Of a stretch of DNA of 64,000 nt, positions 60,690 through 64,000 are shown one piece after another. Under the pieces are notes generated by a model that was not told where the DNA came from, searched no databases, and worked only from the letters and a program-made list of their open reading frames with translations. Made by a program: the position numbers and the translations under genes. The DNA comes from Labilithrix sp. (GTDB lineage Bacteria > Myxococcota_A > Polyangia > Polyangiales > Polyangiaceae). How positions within the stretch are numbered: the first letter of the stretch is position 1; each line of letters begins with the position of its first letter. The stretch covers positions 62,001 to 126,000 of the forward strand of contig JAHBWD010000013.1 of assembly GCA_019637175.1 (NCBI GenBank), in the 5' to 3' direction.

Positions 60690-63600
60690 GTGACCTCTCA
60701 GTCCGCAACGGGGGAGCGGATCCTCGAGCGCTACACGCTCCACGCGGCGATCGCGTCGGGCGTCGTCGGCACCGTCCACCTCGGTCGCGACGAGGTCGCG
60801 TCGGGAATCGTGGCGATCAAGCGCTTGCACCCGCAGCTCGCCGTCGACGAGACCTTCGTCGCGCGCTTCTTCGACGAGACGCGGCTCGCGGCGCACGTTC
60901 ACCACCCCAACGTCGTCCGCACGATCGACATCGCGCGCGAGGCGGGCGAGGTGTTCGTCGTCATGGAGTACGTGCCCGGCGAGTCGCTGATCCGGCTCAT
61001 TCGAAGCAAGCGGCCTTCGTACCGCGTGATCGTGACGATCATGCGCGACGTGCTCATGGGGCTGCACGCGGCGCACGAGGCCACCGATGCGTCGGGCGTT
61101 CCGCTCCACGTCGTTCATCGCGACGTCGGCCCGAACAACGTCCTCGTCGGCGAGGACGGCGTCGCGCGCGTCCTCGACTTCGGTCGCGCGCGACCGGCGC
61201 ACGCGAAGGGCCGGCTCGCGTACCTCGCGCCCGAACATCTGAGCGGCGGCGTCGTGTCGCGTCAGACCGACGTCTACGCCGTCGGCGTCATGCTTTGGGA
61301 GATCGTGACCGGCAAGCGCCTCTTCAAGGGAGAGCGCGACGACGTCGTCGTCTCGAGCATCCTCGACGGCGCGGTGCCGGCGTTGATGAACGTGATCATG
61401 GCGACCGCCGCGCGCGATCTCCCCGACGACGCGCTCGGCGCGCTCGAGGCGCTCGACAGCGTCGTCATGCGCGCGGTCGCGGCGGCGCCGACCGAGCGAT
61501 ACGCGACCGCGCGTGAGATGGCCGAAGATCTCGAGCTCGCGCTCGAGCCGCGCTCGCCGCGGAGGATCGCGTCGTGGGTCCGCAAGGCCGCGGGCGAGGT
61601 CCTCTCGTCGCGCGCGCGGATCGTCGAGACGCTCGAGCGCGTCGAGGAGCCCGCGGAGCCCGAGCCGCTCGCGCACGAGGCTCCGCTGGGACCGCCGCTG
61701 CTGCTCCCGATCGTCGTCGCCGATCTGGCCGACGCGAGCGCGCTGACCGTCCTCGACAGCGTCGCGAACGCGGGCGGCATGGTGCTCGTTCCGCTGCTCA
61801 CGGCGCCGGCCGACGGCGGAGAGCACCTGCTCGAGGCGCACGTCCCGGATCGCGAGGCGCCCGCGCTCTTCTTCGCCCGCGCGATGGGCCCGCCGACGGA
61901 AGCCGGCTTTCCGCTCTCGCTGCGGCCGTACGGCGCGGCGCCGAAGAGGCTCTCGCCGGCTTCGCTGCCGGCGCTCGTGACCGGCGTGAGCGGACGCAGC
62001 GCGCTTCGCCTCGAGCTCACCGAGAGTCACTCGCGCGATCTCACCCACAGCGGTCCGGGCGAGCTCGTCGAACAGCACGTGATCGGCCGCGCGCTCCAGG
62101 GAGGCAAGCTCGTCATCGAAGAGCGCATCGGGGGCGGTGGCGGAGGCGCGGTCTACCGCGCGCGATGGACCGAAGACAAGCGTCGCGACGTCGCGGTCAA
62201 GGTGCAGCACGATCGCGCGCAGAAGGATCTCGAGTTCTGCGCGCGCTTCCACGCGGAGGCGCTCGCGGCGAGCAAGCTCGATCACAAGAACCTCGTGCGC
62301 GTCATCGACTTCGGTCAAGAACCCGACGGGCTCCTCCACCTCACGATGGAGCACCTCGAGGGACCTTCGCTCCGTCGGATCCTCGAGGCCGAGGGGCCGC
62401 TGCCGATGGAGCGCGCCGTCGAGCTGATGAGGCAGATCTGCGCCGGCCTCGCGCACGCGCACGAAAGGGGCGTCGTGCATCGCGACGTCAAGCCGAGCAA
62501 CGTGATCCTGGTGACCCAGCGCGACGACGACGGGAACACCGTGCAGGTCGCCAAGCTCTGCGACTTCGGGATCGCCGTCGCCCCCGCCGAGGGCGGCGAT
62601 CTCCCGCGACGCGCGTCGGGGACCGCGCAGTACATGTCGCCGGAGCAATGTCGTGGCGAGGAGGTCGACGCGCGCGGCGACGTCTACGCGTGCGGCGTCA
62701 CGCTCTACGAGCTCGTCACGGGGGAGCTGCCGTTCCAAGGTCGTGACCGCGCGGAGCTCATGCGCCTCCACCAGCTCGCCGCGCCGACGCCGCCGTCGAC
62801 GCACCTGCCCGACATTGATCCGCTGCTCGAACGGATCATCTTGCGCGCGCTCGCGAAGACGCCTTCGGCGCGGCAGCAGACGATGCTCGAGCTGAGGACG
62901 GCGCTCGGCGAGCTGCTCGAGCCCGCGTTCGTGCCCGATCGTCGATCGTCGTTCGGTCCGGTCCGCGCTCCGGCGGTCGAGGAAGCAGAGGAGACCAGCG
63001 CGGGGCCGGCGGTCGAGGCGCTCGTCGCGCTCATGCAGCAGCCGGCCGACACGGCGGATCTCGAGCGCGCGACGGCGCGGGTGGAGCGCGTGGTCAAGAT
63101 GCTCGCGTCGCGCGGCGACGCAGCGGCGCTCGGTGAGGTCATCCGCGTCGTCGTCGCGGCGTACGAAGAGGCGGGCAGGCGCGAGCCGGCGGCGACGTGC
63201 GCGCGCCGCGTCCTCCACACGGCGGCCGATCCCGTCGCCCTCGTGCCCTCGGCGGAGAAGCTCCTTTCGGCGAGCGCGGAGCCGACCGAAGCGGAGCTCT
63301 CGCTGATCGTCTGGGCGAAGGTCGCAGGCGCGCACGCGCTCTACGGCGCGCGCATGCGGCACGAGGGGCAGGCGGCGCGCACGAGGTTCGTTTCGGCGAT
63401 GCGCCTCGTCGGATCCTCCGCGGTGCCCGTCCTGTATGGAGCGCTCGAGCAGCTCTGGCCGGCGGACGGCGCGTCGATCGAGCACCCGACCGTCGTGGTC
63501 GATCTCTTGCGCTCGGTGCCCGGTGCGCGCGACGAGGCGCTCGGCACCGTGATCTCGCGGTACGCGCGGCGACCCGAGCCGGAGATCCAGAACGCAGCGT

Positions 63601-64000
63601 TCGCGACGATCGCGCACGTGTGGGGAGAGCGCGCGATCCCCGCGCTGCTCGCGGGCATCCAGTCGCCCGACGACCGCGTGCAGATCACGGCGCTTCGAAG
63701 CCTCAAGACCGTGGGCGGCGTCGACGAGGTCGTCGTCCGAAAGATCGGCGCGCTGCTCGCGGGCGGCGCGCCGATCTCGGAGGAGATGCGCATCGTCGCC
63801 GCGGAGGCGCTCGGCTACGCGGCGACCGACGCGCGCACGCTCGCGGCGCGCGTCGTCTTGCGCTTCGTCGCCGAAGGGGCGACGGGCGCGAAGAACGCCG
63901 TGGTGCTCGCGTTCGCGCGCGCCGCGCTCGCGCTCGCGCCGGCGGAAGCCAAGAACGCGATCGCCGCGCGCGCGGCGCGGAGCGACGACCTCCTCCGCGG
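60690..64000 (+). CDS. Tandem Ser/Thr kinase protein, C-terminus cut by window edge
   Basis: At least 1103 aa, open at the right edge. GTG 60690 has GAAGAG immediately upstream. Kinase 1 (~10-285): Lys44 (VAIKRL), HRDVGPNN from 143, DFG 163-165, and a very short activation segment with no GTP-Y motif; the Gly loop is degenerate (ASGVVGTV). A ~190-residue linker with FPLSLRPYG and LALTESHS follows. Kinase 2 (~475-745): GGGGGGAVYRA, VAVKVQ, HRDVKPSN from 597, DFG ~625, GTAQYMSPEQ. Both HRD and DFG sets are intact. The C-terminus has HEAT-like helical repeats. It lies 17 bp after the DUF4139 gene. Confidence 0.88.
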   Translation, partial: MTSQSATGERILERYTLHAAIASGVVGTVHLGRDEVASGIVAIKRLHPQLAVDETFVARFFDETRLAAHVHHPNVVRTIDIAREAGEVFVVMEYVPGESLIRLIRSKRPSYRVIVTIMRDVLMGLHAAHEATDASGVPLHVVHRDVGPNNVLVGEDGVARVLDFGRARPAHAKGRLAYLAPEHLSGGVVSRQTDVYAVGVMLWEIVTGKRLFKGERDDVVVSSILDGAVPALMNVIMATAARDLPDDALGALEALDSVVMRAVAAAPTERYATAREMAEDLELALEPRSPRRIASWVRKAAGEVLSSRARIVETLERVEEPAEPEPLAHEAPLGPPLLLPIVVADLADASALTVLDSVANAGGMVLVPLLTAPADGGEHLLEAHVPDREAPALFFARAMGPPTEAGFPLSLRPYGAAPKRLSPASLPALVTGVSGRSALRLELTESHSRDLTHSGPGELVEQHVIGRALQGGKLVIEERIGGGGGGAVYRARWTEDKRRDVAVKVQHDRAQKDLEFCARFHAEALAASKLDHKNLVRVIDFGQEPDGLLHLTMEHLEGPSLRRILEAEGPLPMERAVELMRQICAGLAHAHERGVVHRDVKPSNVILVTQRDDDGNTVQVAKLCDFGIAVAPAEGGDLPRRASGTAQYMSPEQCRGEEVDARGDVYACGVTLYELVTGELPFQGRDRAELMRLHQLAAPTPPSTHLPDIDPLLERIILRALAKTPSARQQTMLELRTALGELLEPAFVPDRRSSFGPVRAPAVEEAEETSAGPAVEALVALMQQPADTADLERATARVERVVKMLASRGDAAALGEVIRVVVAAYEEAGRREPAATCARRVLHTAADPVALVPSAEKLLSASAEPTEAELSLIVWAKVAGAHALYGARMRHEGQAARTRFVSAMRLVGSSAVPVLYGALEQLWPADGASIEHPTVVVDLLRSVPGARDEALGTVISRYARRPEPEIQNAAFATIAHVWGERAIPALLAGIQSPDDRVQITALRSLKTVGGVDEVVVRKIGALLAGGAPISEEMRIVAAEALGYAATDARTLAARVVLRFVAEGATGAKNAVVLAFARAALALAPAEAKNAIAARAARSDDLLR

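Overview
The window is about 70% GC, tightly packed, and reads as chromosomal core DNA of a myxobacterium (Myxococcota, probably Polyangia). The lineage call rests on gene content: an AgmX/PglI-type gliding protein with MJ0042 and GYF_2 domains, eukaryotic-like Ser/Thr kinases, two NtrC-type enhancer-binding proteins, many lipoproteins, a MYXO-CTERM-like C-terminus on a trypsin-like protease, and a TIGR04551-like outer-membrane protein. No insertion sequence, phage gene, CRISPR array, rRNA or tRNA was recognised, and base composition is uniform.

Layout. 1-2.8 kb: an edge-truncated hypothetical gene (-) diverges from a lipoprotein truncated haemoglobin coupled to an O-methyltransferase. 2.8-23.8 kb: one ~21 kb minus-strand run. 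In transcription order it holds a Ser/Thr kinase, a periplasmic/OMP-like protein, a cellulose-synthase-like glycosyltransferase, ihfA-merR-membrane protein, a TIGR04551-like porin, a Cys-rich lipoprotein with an orphan enhancer-binding protein, a lone receiver, queA-tgt, an MshEN-REC-TPR protein, AgmX-like, a degenerate M48 protease, dprA and topA. 24-32.7 kb: polA(+), a RecF/SMC-like ATPase and trypsin-like protease (-), a polytopic membrane protein (+), a TonB-like protein (-), and a small two-gene nucleotidyltransferase cassette (+). 32.8-36.6 kb: malQ-glgX glycogen/maltodextrin genes (+). 36.6-41.5 kb: dnaK with an overlapping 38-codon membrane microprotein, a UspA-like protein, and a divergent membrane pyrophosphatase. 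41.5-47 kb: a metzincin protease, a histidine kinase/NtrC pair, and a divergent pseudo-receiver/Fis-HTH regulator behind a near-consensus sigma-54 promoter. 47-54 kb (-): pabC-pabB-pabA followed by two overlapping Cys-rich lipoprotein genes, then an S41-like peptidase and a lipoprotein. 54-64 kb: an SGNH esterase lipoprotein, GT2-DUF2304 opposed by a GT-C-like protein, a COG3541-type nucleotidyltransferase, a DUF4139 lipoprotein, and an edge-truncated tandem-kinase protein.

How the genes work together. The clearest functional units are PABA/folate synthesis (pabCBA), queuosine tRNA modification (queA-tgt), maltodextrin/glycogen turnover (malQ-glgX), and the two-component pair beside the sigma-54 regulator. 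Operon links are often 1-14 bp overlaps (ATGA or GTGA). Several convergent pairs have 3-4 bp between stops or overlap, so they have no room for individual terminators.

Most notable for follow-up: the sigma-54/EBP/pseudo-receiver locus, the lipoproteins coupled to pabA, a PabC lacking the usual PLP-ring glutamate, the dnaK-coupled microprotein, the leaderless-looking nucleotidyltransferase cassette, and the lipoprotein haemoglobin coupled to a methyltransferase. All names come from reading motifs; no database search was run.
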